From Sphingobacterium phlebotomi (GTDB taxonomy: Bacteria > Bacteroidota > Bacteroidia > Sphingobacteriales > Sphingobacteriaceae): DNA of 64,000 bases. Positions 35,848 to 45,485 of this stretch are shown here, piece after piece; within the stretch, counting starts at the first letter, position 1, and each line of letters starts with the position of its first letter. The DNA lies in contig NZ_VTAV01000006.1 of the NCBI RefSeq assembly GCF_008180195.1, positions 124,001 through 188,000 of the forward strand, in the 5' to 3' direction. Under the pieces are notes generated by a model that saw only the letters and a list, made by a program, of their open reading frames with translations, was not told where the DNA came from and ran no database searches. Position numbers and translations under genes: made by a program.

Positions 35848-37059
35848 ATGGATTTGATCAACAATATAAAAGAGCGCGTTGAAGCACATTTTAATGAAAC
35901 GGTGCTAAGACGGCAGGAGCTACATCGACATCCAGAGTTGTCATTTCAAGAATATCAAACGGCGGCTTACATTAAAGCCGCATTGGATAAACTGTCTATT
36001 TCCTATATTTCAGTGGCCGGAACAGGTGTAGTGGCGTCGATAACGGGCAAAAAATCTATATCCGAGGATGTCATCATTTTGCGGGCAGATATTGACGCAC
36101 TACCCATTAAAGAATTAAATGAAATACCGTATAAATCCGAACATGATGGTGTAATGCATGCTTGCGGACATGACTTTCATACGAGTAATTTACTAGGGGT
36201 TGCTACAGTATTAAAAGAACTGGAGCATTTGTTTTCCGGCAGGATATTATTTCTTTTTCAACCGGCAGAAGAACGTATTCCCGGAGGAGCTCAGGAAGTA
36301 TTACGTTCCGGAGTGTTTGATGAATATGAAGACCGTATAAAAGCTGTATTGGGATTGCACGTGAGTCCGCAACTGGATGTCGGAGAAATTGGTATCTGTC
36401 CAGGAAAGTTTATGGCATCAAGCGATGAATTTTACATTCATATCAAGGGCAAAGGAGGGCATGCAGCAGAACCGCACAACGCGATTGACCCAGTATATAT
36501 CGGTTCACAATTGGTTTCCTCTTTACAACATATTATCAGTCGACGCTCAAATCCGGCAGTTCCTTCTGTTCTTACATTTGGTCATTTCATTGGAAACGGT
36601 GCAGTCAATGTCATTCCCGATGAGGTTTATATGGAAGGTACTTTTCGTACTATGGATGAACAGGGTAGAAAAGAGGCACTTGAGCAGATTGAATATTTAA
36701 TCCGTGAAATGCCGAAATCCTTCGGTGCAGAAGTGGAGTTAACAGTCAAAAATGGCTATCCATTTTTATACAACGATCCATCCTTATCCCAGGATGTTCG
36801 CGCTTATATGACCGAAATATTACCCAAAGAAAATGTGAAAGATGTCGGGATATGGATGGCGGCAGAAGATTTCGCTTACTATTCGCATTGTTTTCCATCC
36901 TTGTTTTTTCTGGTGGGTATCCGCAATGAGCAACACGCACCTCAATACGGACTGCACAATGCAAAATTTAATCTGGATGAAAATTCGTTTAGAACCTCTA
37001 TGCAGGCAATGGCATATGCAAGCATCCGCCTGTTGAATATCGATTCAGATACTCATTAA
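35848..37059 (+). CDS. M20-family amidohydrolase
   Basis: A 403-residue cytosolic metal-dependent hydrolase of the N-acyl-amino-acid amidohydrolase/hippuricase (M20D) group. Key blocks are RRQELHRHPELSFQEYQTA, ILRADIDALPI, MHACGHDFHTS (Cys and His metal ligands), FQPAEE (Glu) and LGLHVSPQL, with a late AEDFAYY. It probably splits N-acyl or N-aryl amino acids. It stands alone just before the carbohydrate region. Confidence 0.9.
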   Translation: MDLINNIKERVEAHFNETVLRRQELHRHPELSFQEYQTAAYIKAALDKLSISYISVAGTGVVASITGKKSISEDVIILRADIDALPIKELNEIPYKSEHDGVMHACGHDFHTSNLLGVATVLKELEHLFSGRILFLFQPAEERIPGGAQEVLRSGVFDEYEDRIKAVLGLHVSPQLDVGEIGICPGKFMASSDEFYIHIKGKGGHAAEPHNAIDPVYIGSQLVSSLQHIISRRSNPAVPSVLTFGHFIGNGAVNVIPDEVYMEGTFRTMDEQGRKEALEQIEYLIREMPKSFGAEVELTVKNGYPFLYNDPSLSQDVRAYMTEILPKENVKDVGIWMAAEDFAYYSHCFPSLFFLVGIRNEQHAPQYGLHNAKFNLDENSFRTSMQAMAYASIRLLNIDSDTH

Positions 37060-37142
37060 ACCAGTAAAAATACCTCGATGTAAAAAAAAATATGCCTAGG
37101 TAAGAAAAAAATAAAAAACATGGGATTTTTTTCTTGATAAGG

Positions 37143-37197
37143 GTCTTTATTAATATGAAAGCTATGGAACTGCATAGCACATCGATAAAATAAAGAC
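37143..37197 (+). promoter_or_regulatory. Stem-loop leader ending at the GH88 start codon
   Basis: Perfect nine-base arms GTCTTTATT (37143-37151) and AATAAAGAC (37189-37197) enclose a second pair GCTATG (37161-37166) and CATAGC (37173-37178). The right outer arm ends one base before the ATG at 37199, so the folded RNA would cover the ribosome-loading site. Confidence 0.4.
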
Positions 37198-37198
37198 T

Positions 37199-38446
37199 AT
37201 GAACAATTTTTTTATTTTTATTTGTTTGTTATTGATGATCGCAACGATGTCGTGTGATTCTCAACAAAAGAACGAAACTTTAATAGAAAGAAGTTTTAAT
37301 ACGGCGATACCACTTTATGACAATTTGTTAAAAACTACAGCAGAAAACCTAGAAGATTACCCACACTCCCTTTATCCCGACGGGTCGATAAAATACCTTC
37401 AGATTGATGAATGGACAGGAGGTTTTTGGCCAGGTATTTTGTGGTATATGTATGAATATACCGAAGACGAAAAGTGGAAAGCAGAGGCCATCAAATGGAC
37501 AGAGTCTTTAGCATCTAATCAATATAACACAGCACATCACGATATCGGATTTATGATGTATTGTAGCTATGGTAATGCCATCAGGTTTCTTGATGATCCA
37601 AATTATACAGAAATTCTAGTACAATCTGCGAAGTCGCTCTGTGAACGCTATAACAAACAGGTGGGAAGCATCCAATCCTGGAACACACGAAAATCAAAAG
37701 GGGAAATCAATACCTGGGAGTTTCCGGTCATTATGGATAATATGATGAACCTGGAATTACTGTTCTATGCCAGCAAGGTTACAAAAGACTCTTCCTTCAG
37801 GGATATAGCCATCAGCCATGCATTGCAAACGATGACGCATCATGTCCGCCCAGACTATAGCTCGTTTCATGTTGTTAATTATGACCCCAAAACCGGGAAA
37901 ACTCTGCATAAACAAACTTTACAAGGTTTTTCAGATAATTCTACATGGGCACGTGGACAGGCCTGGGGTATTTATGGGTTTACAATGGTGTACCGTGAGA
38001 CAAAAGATAGAAGATTTTTAAGCACAGCGATAGGTATGGCAGACTTCTTTTTAGATCATCCACAGCTTCCGGCAGACAAGATTCCTTATTGGGATTTTAA
38101 TGTGGGAGAAGAAGGATATGATCCAGATTGGGACTACCGGAAGGAGATGGAAGTATCGAGGGATGCCTCAGCTGCAGCAATTACCGCATCTGCTCTATTA
38201 GAACTCTGTAAATATGTTGATGCGGAAAAACAGTATAAATATGAGAGTGCCGCGTATGATATCTTATCGGCCTTAGCATCTGAACCGTACCTGAATATAG
38301 AGCACACGAACCCCTACTACCTTCTCAAACACAGCACGGGAAACTTTCCAAGTAACAACGAGGTTGATGTACCCTTAATTTATGCAGACTATTATTTTCT
38401 AGAGGCACTTCATCGATTGCAGCAACGAAAAAAAGACAATACTTGA
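37199..38446 (+). CDS. GH88-family unsaturated uronyl hydrolase, lipoprotein
   Basis: Removes the 4,5-unsaturated uronic acid left on oligosaccharides by polysaccharide lyases. The 415-residue protein has a signal ending ATMSC-DSQQK (lipobox, Cys19), so it is membrane-anchored, probably in the periplasm. The (alpha/alpha)6 barrel has candidate catalytic Asp115 in HHDIGFMMYCSYGNA and Asp180 in FPVIMDNMMNLELL, plus STWARGQAWGIYGF. It lies just before the ECF sigma gene and gives the region a uronic-acid polysaccharide theme. Confidence 0.9.
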   Translation: MNNFFIFICLLLMIATMSCDSQQKNETLIERSFNTAIPLYDNLLKTTAENLEDYPHSLYPDGSIKYLQIDEWTGGFWPGILWYMYEYTEDEKWKAEAIKWTESLASNQYNTAHHDIGFMMYCSYGNAIRFLDDPNYTEILVQSAKSLCERYNKQVGSIQSWNTRKSKGEINTWEFPVIMDNMMNLELLFYASKVTKDSSFRDIAISHALQTMTHHVRPDYSSFHVVNYDPKTGKTLHKQTLQGFSDNSTWARGQAWGIYGFTMVYRETKDRRFLSTAIGMADFFLDHPQLPADKIPYWDFNVGEEGYDPDWDYRKEMEVSRDASAAAITASALLELCKYVDAEKQYKYESAAYDILSALASEPYLNIEHTNPYYLLKHSTGNFPSNNEVDVPLIYADYYFLEALHRLQQRKKDNT

Positions 38447-38488
38447 TGAGCAAGAAAGATACCATATGATTTAACAATAGTGTTGACC

Positions 38489-39064
38489 ATGTTCAAACCT
38501 AAAGGAGAAAAAGAAGAAGATAAAATACTTGTAGAAAAGCTAAGGAAAGGCGATACACGAGCTTTTGATGCTATTTATCAAAAGTACTGGAGTCTGATTT
38601 ATGCTGCGGCATATAAGCGTGCAGGAGATGAAAATGTGGCATGTGATATCGTTCAGGATATTTTTTTGCAATTGTGGTTACGCAAGGAAGAAGTGTTTAT
38701 CCATAACCTGAGTGCTTATCTCTATACAGCTGTACGTAACCGGGTATTAAAACACATGGCTGTTTCGGGCCGGTTTGTCCCAATACCAGAGCTTTTGGAT
38801 CAACTTGCCGTAGCTGATAATCAAGCAGATGCCACTATCCTAAAAAAGGAATTCATCGTACATTATGAATCGCTTATTGCTAAGCTGACAAAAGCACAGC
38901 AACAAATTTTTAAGTTAAGATTTCATGAAGATTTATCTACAATTCAAATTGCAGAGCGGCTGGCAATCAAACGAAAAACGGTACAAAATCAGCTGGGAAA
39001 AAGTATAGCACAATTACGCGATATGTTATACGCCATACTTGTCTTCTTTCTACTGAAAATTTAG
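38489..39064 (+). CDS. ECF sigma-70-family sigma factor (FecI-like)
   Basis: A 191-residue sigma factor with region 2 (residues 28-95: FDAIYQKYWSLIYAAAYKRAGDE, CDIVQDIFLQLWLRKEEV) and region 4 (about 125-175: AQQQIFKLRFHEDLSTIQIAERL). Members of this class next to fecR/susC switch on polysaccharide loci when a SusC reports a bound glycan. The start is the ATG at 38489; upstream TTG and GTG codons in frame are ignored. Confidence 0.93.
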   Translation: MFKPKGEKEEDKILVEKLRKGDTRAFDAIYQKYWSLIYAAAYKRAGDENVACDIVQDIFLQLWLRKEEVFIHNLSAYLYTAVRNRVLKHMAVSGRFVPIPELLDQLAVADNQADATILKKEFIVHYESLIAKLTKAQQQIFKLRFHEDLSTIQIAERLAIKRKTVQNQLGKSIAQLRDMLYAILVFFLLKI

Positions 39065-39092
39065 TAAAAGTAAAAAAGCGTGGGAGTATTGG

Positions 39093-39131
39093 AAGACTAA
39101 CGGTCTTATAAAGAAAGAGAACTTGTTCTCT
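39093..39131. promoter_or_regulatory. Two inverted repeats between sigma and fecR
   Basis: AAGAC-TAACG-GTCTT (39093-39107) and AGAGAAC-TT-GTTCTCT (39116-39131, seven-base arms), 15 bases before the fecR ATG. They may form RNA hairpins that set fecR output, or bind a protein. Confidence 0.35.
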
Positions 39132-39145
39132 AATGAAATATAAAA

Positions 39146-40324
39146 ATGGAAAAAGAAACGTTTTTAAAAATTATAGACAAATATAACAGAGGAGAGGCCT
39201 CCGATGAGGAAGTGCAATTTCTCTACGCGTATTATCAACTTTTTGAGCTCAAAGAAGATGTATTTAATCAAATTGACATCGAGGCCAAAAAGAAATTGGG
39301 CAATGCCATCAAGCTAGATATTGACAAAAAATTGGAAAAGCAGGAGAATCCTACGTTAACAGTAAACAGCCGAAGGATAAATTATAAATTAGGAATCGTA
39401 GCATTATTGGCTGTTGTGATAGGTATTGGCGCGTTTTGGCTCATCGGAAGACAAGAACACGATATAGCAGAACCAATAAAGATTAATCAGGAATCAGCTT
39501 CTATGCCTATCAAACCAGGAAAGGATGATGCTATCCTCATTTTGGCAGATGGGACATCTATTGTACTAAATGACGTACAAAAAGGCATGGTGTCGGAGCA
39601 GCAGGGCGTGCAGATTGAAAAAACGGCAGACGGCGAGTTGCAATATCGTGCGGTAGAAGGAAGTACAGCAGTAGAAAATACCATTTCTACACCTAGAGGA
39701 GGGCAATATCGATTGGTATTGGCAGATGGAACAAAAGTCTGGCTAAATGCAGCTAGCTCATTGCGTTTTCCAACATCATTCTCCGCTTATGAACGAGCTG
39801 TGCACCTGAACGGAGAAGCCTATTTTGAGGTGGCGAAGGGTGACAAACCTTTCAAGGTGATATCGGACAACCAGGTTGTCGAAGTATTGGGCACGCATTT
39901 TAATATCAATACCTACAAAGAAGAAACAACATCCAAGACCACGCTGGTAGAGGGTGCCATCCGGATAACTAAACTAGCGAAAGATGCACAGGAGCTATCT
40001 CATACCAGTAAAGTTTTACAACCGGGGCAACAGGCAATTTTATCTGCTTTAGGCGATAAAATTATCGTCGAAGCTGTGGATATAGAAGAATTTATAGCGT
40101 GGAAGGACGGATATTTTAAATTTGAAAAGGCAAATATTCAAGCCATCATGAGACAAGTGATGCGGTGGTACGATGTAGAGGTAGAATACCGTGGTGCAGT
40201 GAGTAACGATTTGTTTGTCGGAGAAATAAACCGATCCGAAGATATAGAAGAAGTCCTACGGGTATTGAGATTAGGAAAAATAAACGCCTTTATCGAAGGA
40301 AGAAAAGTGATCATTTCAAACTAG
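39146..40324 (+). CDS. FecR-type anti-sigma factor
   Basis: A 392-residue membrane protein that holds the ECF sigma factor inactive and releases it when the STN domain of SusC signals. The N-terminal cytosolic part (1-80) binds sigma, a membrane segment is at about 82-100 (IVALLAVVIGIGAFWLIG), and the periplasmic FecR domain shows STPRGGQYRLVLADGTKVWLNAAS and FEVAKGDKPFKVIS. DUF4974 ends the protein (FKFEKANIQAIMRQVMRWYDVEVEY). It sits between sigma and SusC, as in typical loci. Confidence 0.94.
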   Translation: MEKETFLKIIDKYNRGEASDEEVQFLYAYYQLFELKEDVFNQIDIEAKKKLGNAIKLDIDKKLEKQENPTLTVNSRRINYKLGIVALLAVVIGIGAFWLIGRQEHDIAEPIKINQESASMPIKPGKDDAILILADGTSIVLNDVQKGMVSEQQGVQIEKTADGELQYRAVEGSTAVENTISTPRGGQYRLVLADGTKVWLNAASSLRFPTSFSAYERAVHLNGEAYFEVAKGDKPFKVISDNQVVEVLGTHFNINTYKEETTSKTTLVEGAIRITKLAKDAQELSHTSKVLQPGQQAILSALGDKIIVEAVDIEEFIAWKDGYFKFEKANIQAIMRQVMRWYDVEVEYRGAVSNDLFVGEINRSEDIEEVLRVLRLGKINAFIEGRKVIISN

Positions 40325-40410
40325 ACAGCCTTTATGATAAATATAAACCTAACATTATATAATATATGAAAAGATAAACTTCAAACAATTTATGAAAGCA
40401 GTACGAGAAT

Positions 40411-40461
40411 GCTGAACAAAAAACTGACCGTGTTCGCAGCACGGTCAGAAAAATGTTCGGC
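40411..40461 (+). promoter_or_regulatory. Nested hairpin in the susC leader
   Basis: Inner perfect arms CTGACCGTG (40424-40432) and CACGGTCAG (40440-40448) with a seven-base loop, inside outer arms GCTGAAC (40411-40417) and GTTCGGC (40455-40461, one G-U pair). No T run follows, so it is more a leader structure than a terminator. It lies 65 bases before susC. The remaining leader shows nothing else I can assign. Confidence 0.45.
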
Positions 40462-40525
40462 TAATCATATAAGCAAGATACTGTGTGTGTATTCAACTAT
40501 CTGTTAACCCAAACATTACAAAAAT

Positions 40526-43500
40526 ATGAATTTAAATGTTTCTGGTGAAATCCGACAATATTTCGGATATGACCTCCTCAAGTTATTCTTAGTTATGAAA
40601 CTAACCATACTAATAATTATCGTTTGTTGTTTAGGTGTCAGCGCAAATACGTTTTCGCAAACCATCACCTTACAAGCCAAGAATAAGCCATTGGAAGATG
40701 TGCTGAAAGCGATCGGTAAACAGAGTAAGCATTTTTTCTTTTACAAATATAACGATGTAAAAGAGGCTCCCCCTGTTACAATCAATTTGAACAACGCGAC
40801 GCTGGAAGAAGCCCTTCGCGCCTGCTTAAAAAACCAGCCATTTGACTACGAGGTGGATAACAAAACCATTGTCATCAATAAAAAAACAGTGCCCATAGCC
40901 CAGGCCATACAGCAGCAATCGTCGGTTAGCGGCCAAATCCTCAACGAATCAGGACAGCCTTTGGCCGGTGCAACCGTAAGGCTCAAAGGAACCCACAATG
41001 CAACAGTATCCGATGGAAACGGCAACTTTACGTTACATAATATACCCACAGGAGCTGTTTTAGAAATTGTTTATACAGGATACGAAAAACAAGATATTGC
41101 TCTAGCCGGACGAACGCAGATACAGACGATACTCTCACTGGATAACCAGAGCTTAAACGAGGTCGTTGTGGTCGGATACGGCACACAGCAGCGAAAAGAT
41201 ATTACGGGATCTATTAGTTCATTAGAAGCTGAGAAAATAGAAAAACAGGTTGTCGTATCGTTAGATAACGCCCTCGCCGGTCAATTGGCTGGCGTTCAGG
41301 TTAGCCAAGCCACCGGCGCTCCCGGCGGAGGTTCATCTGTACGCATAAGGGGCGCTGGATCGCTCAGTGCGGGGAATGATCCTTTATATGTTATAGATGG
41401 TTTTCCGGTAACGAACGACTATAATCAGACGAACAACCCCTTGAATACGATCAACCCAACCGACATCGAGAACATCCAAGTCTTAAAAGATGCTTCTGCA
41501 ACCGCTATTTATGGTTCACGCGGATCAAACGGTGTCGTACTCATTACGACAAAGTCTGGGAAAGCCGGTGTTTCAAAAATTGATTTCTCCTTAAATTCGG
41601 GGGTACAAAATGTAGAGCGCTATCTGGATCTGCTCAGCGCCAGCGAATACGCACGATATCTCAACGAAGCGCGCAACAACGCGTGGGTAAATTCCGGAGC
41701 TGGAAGATCGGCTTCGGACCCTAATTCCGAGCGTATCAACAATGTGATGTATTTATTACCCGAGATGACAAGTAACCCTGATGCTTTGGGAAAAGGTACG
41801 GATTGGCAACGTGAGATATTTCGTACGGCAATGATGCATAACTATCAGTTGAATTTCTCAGGTGGCAACGAAAGGACAAAATATTTTATTTCTGGTGGGT
41901 ATCTGTCACAGGAGGGGATTATTCTCAATTCAGGCATGGATAGGTACTCTTTCCGTATCAATATCGAGTCAAAAATACATGATAGAGTGCGGATCGGAGC
42001 AAATCTAACGCCTTCATATACCTATAACAATTTAGTCAATGCCGAAGGAAATTGGCAGGTCGGCGGTATTGTACAGTCGGCCATAGCAGCTGCTCCGTTC
42101 TTGACGCCTTATGACGCCGACGGCAATTACACCAAAATCACCGGGTTGGGCATTGGCACCAGTGAAGTGGATAACCCGGTAAAACTTGCGAAAGAATCGT
42201 ATTATAAACAAGGAACACTACGCTTATTAGGTACTACTTTTGCAGAAGTCGACATCATCGACGGGCTCCGGTTCAAAACCTTGTTGGGAACAGATTTCAG
42301 AAACTTCAGGGAAAATCAGTTTAGCCCCTCCATTGTTAACCCGAATAGTGTTAATGCCGTTAAGGTACCTACAGCAACAGCTATTACGAACGAGACCAAA
42401 AACTGGCTGGCAGAATTTACCTTAAATTACTCCAAAACAATCCAGAAACATCGCTTAGATGCCTTATTGGGGTATACCGCACAGAAAGAGTATATAGATT
42501 ACAGCAGCATGGCCGGAACGAACTATGCCAATGACCACATCAAAACAATCAATGCTGCAGGATTGATTACCAGTGCCCTGACCACAGAAGAGGAATGGGC
42601 CTTGCTGTCTTATCTGGCACGTATCAACTACAGTTATAACGATCGGTATCTTTTAACAGCCACGATGCGAAGAGACGGTTCTTCACGCTTCGGAGCCAAT
42701 AATAAATGGGGTTCTTTCCCATCGGTGTCCGTAGGATGGCGTCTTTCGGAAGAAGCATTTTTACAGGGTGTAAACTGGCTAGACGATCTCCGTCTACGGG
42801 CGAGTTATGGCGCCACCGGAAATAATTTCATCAGCAATTATGGACACATCGGCCTCACCGGAATAGAGAACTATGTATTTGGCGGTGGAAGCGGCACCTT
42901 GGTAAATGGAACACGGTTGGCCAATATTCCGAATAGCCTATTGGGTTGGGAGAAAAATCATCAACTAGATATCGGATTAGAGATATCCACTTTCCGAAAC
43001 AGGCTTTCTTTAACAGTGGACTATTACAACAAGAAAACATCAGACCTCCTGTTAAACGTGCCGATTCCTACATTGACCGGCTACGGAAATGCCCTCCAAA
43101 ATATCGGAGAAATACAAAATAAAGGACTGGAGTTTACCGTGCTAAGCCGCAATATGGTCAATGCATTCAAGTGGACGACCGACTTCAACCTATCTACCAA
43201 TAAGGTTGAGGTTCTGCGTCTGGGCCCTGATGGATCGCCTATTATTTCCAGACAGATCACTTCAGCCAATGCTCCGACCCACATTACACGTCTTGGAGAC
43301 GAGCCCGGTAGCTTTTATGGCTACAAAGTAGTCGGGGTTTACCAAAACGAGGCAGATATTGCCAACAGCCCATCGATTGAAGGAGAATCTAAGCCGGGAC
43401 AGCTCAAGTTTGCGGATATCGATCAAGACGGACGCATCACCAGTGCTGACAGAACCATCTTGGGTAGCCCATTCCCGGATTTCACCTACGGCATGACCAA

Positions 43501-43996
43501 TACATTTTCCTATAAAAATGTCGATTTCTCGTTTACCCTGCAAGGTGTCCAGGGCTTTGAAGTGTTAAATATGGCGAGACGGTATTATGGCAATTATGCC
43601 GGTTCTTACAACGTCTTGCGCAGCGCATCCCAAGGGTGGCGCTCGGAACAAGAGCCGGGCGATGGCACCTCGCCAATGGTAGATCGTAATTTCGGTGCAT
43701 TTCCGGGAAGTAACCTCGTAAACAATGTGACCTCGCTGTTTGTAGAAGATGGTTCTTATTTGCGCCTGCGCAATATCACATTGGGCTATACACTGCCGGT
43801 ATCGTTGGTACAAAAAGCCGGGTTATCTCGAGCACGATTAAGTTTTACGGTGCAGAATGCGTATACCTGGACAAACTATGAGGGATACAATCCTGAAGTA
43901 AGCATCCAAGGGGGCAGCACGCTGGTGCCGGGGGTCGATGCCGGAGGCTATCCACTGGCACGTACGTTTATGTTTGGTTTAAATGTTGGATTTTAA
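40526..43996 (+). CDS. SusC/RagA TonB-dependent transporter with STN domain
   Basis: An 1156-residue outer membrane transporter for oligosaccharides. After a signal peptide (about 1-45, ending ANTFSQ), an STN signalling domain covers about 46-125, followed by a carboxypeptidase-regulatory-like domain (about 132-210: VSGQILNESGQPLAGATVRLKG), a plug beginning LNEVVVVGYGTQQRKDITGSI, and a beta-barrel. The STN domain contacts FecR, so substrate binding activates the ECF sigma factor. It is 13 bases upstream of susD. The long N-terminus is typical of this subtype. Confidence 0.95.
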   Translation: MNLNVSGEIRQYFGYDLLKLFLVMKLTILIIIVCCLGVSANTFSQTITLQAKNKPLEDVLKAIGKQSKHFFFYKYNDVKEAPPVTINLNNATLEEALRACLKNQPFDYEVDNKTIVINKKTVPIAQAIQQQSSVSGQILNESGQPLAGATVRLKGTHNATVSDGNGNFTLHNIPTGAVLEIVYTGYEKQDIALAGRTQIQTILSLDNQSLNEVVVVGYGTQQRKDITGSISSLEAEKIEKQVVVSLDNALAGQLAGVQVSQATGAPGGGSSVRIRGAGSLSAGNDPLYVIDGFPVTNDYNQTNNPLNTINPTDIENIQVLKDASATAIYGSRGSNGVVLITTKSGKAGVSKIDFSLNSGVQNVERYLDLLSASEYARYLNEARNNAWVNSGAGRSASDPNSERINNVMYLLPEMTSNPDALGKGTDWQREIFRTAMMHNYQLNFSGGNERTKYFISGGYLSQEGIILNSGMDRYSFRINIESKIHDRVRIGANLTPSYTYNNLVNAEGNWQVGGIVQSAIAAAPFLTPYDADGNYTKITGLGIGTSEVDNPVKLAKESYYKQGTLRLLGTTFAEVDIIDGLRFKTLLGTDFRNFRENQFSPSIVNPNSVNAVKVPTATAITNETKNWLAEFTLNYSKTIQKHRLDALLGYTAQKEYIDYSSMAGTNYANDHIKTINAAGLITSALTTEEEWALLSYLARINYSYNDRYLLTATMRRDGSSRFGANNKWGSFPSVSVGWRLSEEAFLQGVNWLDDLRLRASYGATGNNFISNYGHIGLTGIENYVFGGGSGTLVNGTRLANIPNSLLGWEKNHQLDIGLEISTFRNRLSLTVDYYNKKTSDLLLNVPIPTLTGYGNALQNIGEIQNKGLEFTVLSRNMVNAFKWTTDFNLSTNKVEVLRLGPDGSPIISRQITSANAPTHITRLGDEPGSFYGYKVVGVYQNEADIANSPSIEGESKPGQLKFADIDQDGRITSADRTILGSPFPDFTYGMTNTFSYKNVDFSFTLQGVQGFEVLNMARRYYGNYAGSYNVLRSASQGWRSEQEPGDGTSPMVDRNFGAFPGSNLVNNVTSLFVEDGSYLRLRNITLGYTLPVSLVQKAGLSRARLSFTVQNAYTWTNYEGYNPEVSIQGGSTLVPGVDAGGYPLARTFMFGLNVGF

Positions 43997-44009
43997 ATAC
44001 CCGAATGAC

Positions 44010-45473
44010 ATGAAAAGTATCAAGAATCTTTTTGTTGCAGGAGCAATGATAATATGCACGTTGAGTAGTTGTAAAGACTTTTTGGATCTAGCACCTATCT
44101 CACAGATGAACGGAAACACCTTTTATAGAACCGGTGAAGACATAAAAAATGCACTCACCGCCGTATACGGGACATTGCAGTATGGAGGAATGTATTATTC
44201 ATCTATGCATGTCATCGGAGATTTACGATCGGACAATACATGGATACCCAATCCCAATGCCGGAGCAAATCTACAAGAAGTAGACGAATTCAAGAACAAC
44301 GCTTTCAACACGATCAGCAGCAGTACATGGAGTGCCCATTACCAGGGTATTCAATACGCAAATATCGTCATCGAAAAGATTGCTGCAGTCGCAATGGACG
44401 AAACGTTGAAAAAGCGATATACTGGAGAAGCGAAATTTCTTCGGGCCCTTATGTATTTCAATATGGTCCGTATTTTTGGTGATGTGCCCTTAGTATTGGA
44501 AGTCATCGAAAATCCCCAAGAAGGCTATCACTACACGCGAACGCCTTCCGAAACGGTATACGAACAGATTATTGCCGACCTGCGGGACGCCGAAGAAGTA
44601 TTGCCTTATGAATATGAAAACATAGATATCGGCCGTGCGACAAAAGGCGCTGCCATGGCACTACTTGGAAAAGTGTATATGACTCAAAAACACTGGGACT
44701 TGGCCGCACAGAAGCTGAAAGAGGTTATTGATGGAACGGCACAGAACAAATATCAACTGCTGACAGACTACGCGAGTATATTTGATGTCAGCAATAAGAA
44801 CAATAGAGAGTCCATATTTGAAGTACAATTTAAGAAAAGTGCCTCAGGAGAAGGAAGTCCGTTCACCAACCAATTCGCTCCCATCGGTTCGGGGACCGCT
44901 GTTACAGTAGTTGGAAATCCATTGGGGCAAAATATCCCAACCGACAACATGCGGAATGCCTATGAAAACGGAGATGCCCGCAAGGATGTTTCGATGCGGA
45001 CAAGCTACGTGCTGAACGGCAATACCGTGGAACATAACTACGTGGCGAAATATCTTGGCGCACCGGCTGCTTATCTCGATGGCGAAAATAACTGGATTGT
45101 GCTTCGCTATGCTGATGTCCTCTTGCTCTATGCCGAAGCACGTAATGAGCAAAGCTATGTGCCGGATGGGGAAGCATTTGATTACCTCAATCAGGTCAGG
45201 GAGCGTGCCAACCTTTTAGCAAAAAGCAGCAACCATTCTGATCTCGCTCTTCGTGTTCCCGATCAAGCATCCTTCCGGTTGGCTATTGAACAAGAACGAC
45301 GGGTAGAGCTCGCATTTGAAGGACATCGTTGGTTTGATTTGATTCGGACAGACCGTGCATATCCCGTATTACAGTCGCTCGGTATGCAACCCTACCATGC
45401 GCTATTCCCGATTCCGAACAGCCAAATAGAAATTAATCCCGATCTAATGACACAAAATCCTCAATACGACTAA
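44010..45473 (+). CDS. SusD/RagB glycan-binding lipoprotein
   Basis: A 487-residue surface lipoprotein that closes over the SusC barrel and binds glycans. The signal ends TLSSCKDFLDLAP (lipobox then acidic residues). The TPR-like core has GEAKFLRALMYFNMVRIFGDVPL, KGAAMALLGKVYM and the C-terminal YLNQVRERA and RWFDLIRTDRA. The ATG at 44010 gives the proper signal peptide; an earlier in-frame ATG lies inside susC. Confidence 0.95.
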   Translation: MKSIKNLFVAGAMIICTLSSCKDFLDLAPISQMNGNTFYRTGEDIKNALTAVYGTLQYGGMYYSSMHVIGDLRSDNTWIPNPNAGANLQEVDEFKNNAFNTISSSTWSAHYQGIQYANIVIEKIAAVAMDETLKKRYTGEAKFLRALMYFNMVRIFGDVPLVLEVIENPQEGYHYTRTPSETVYEQIIADLRDAEEVLPYEYENIDIGRATKGAAMALLGKVYMTQKHWDLAAQKLKEVIDGTAQNKYQLLTDYASIFDVSNKNNRESIFEVQFKKSASGEGSPFTNQFAPIGSGTAVTVVGNPLGQNIPTDNMRNAYENGDARKDVSMRTSYVLNGNTVEHNYVAKYLGAPAAYLDGENNWIVLRYADVLLLYAEARNEQSYVPDGEAFDYLNQVRERANLLAKSSNHSDLALRVPDQASFRLAIEQERRVELAFEGHRWFDLIRTDRAYPVLQSLGMQPYHALFPIPNSQIEINPDLMTQNPQYD

Positions 45474-45485
45474 AAAGATTTCGTT

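Noticed and set aside
40325..40525. Possible small gene or RNA gene in the susC leader
   Set aside because: No convincing start, frame or tRNA-like fold; the only structure is the nested hairpin listed as a leader element.
42240..43813. Open frames on the opposite strand or other frames of susC
   Set aside because: They are shadows of the susC coding sequence, have no promoter or ribosome site and no recognisable product.
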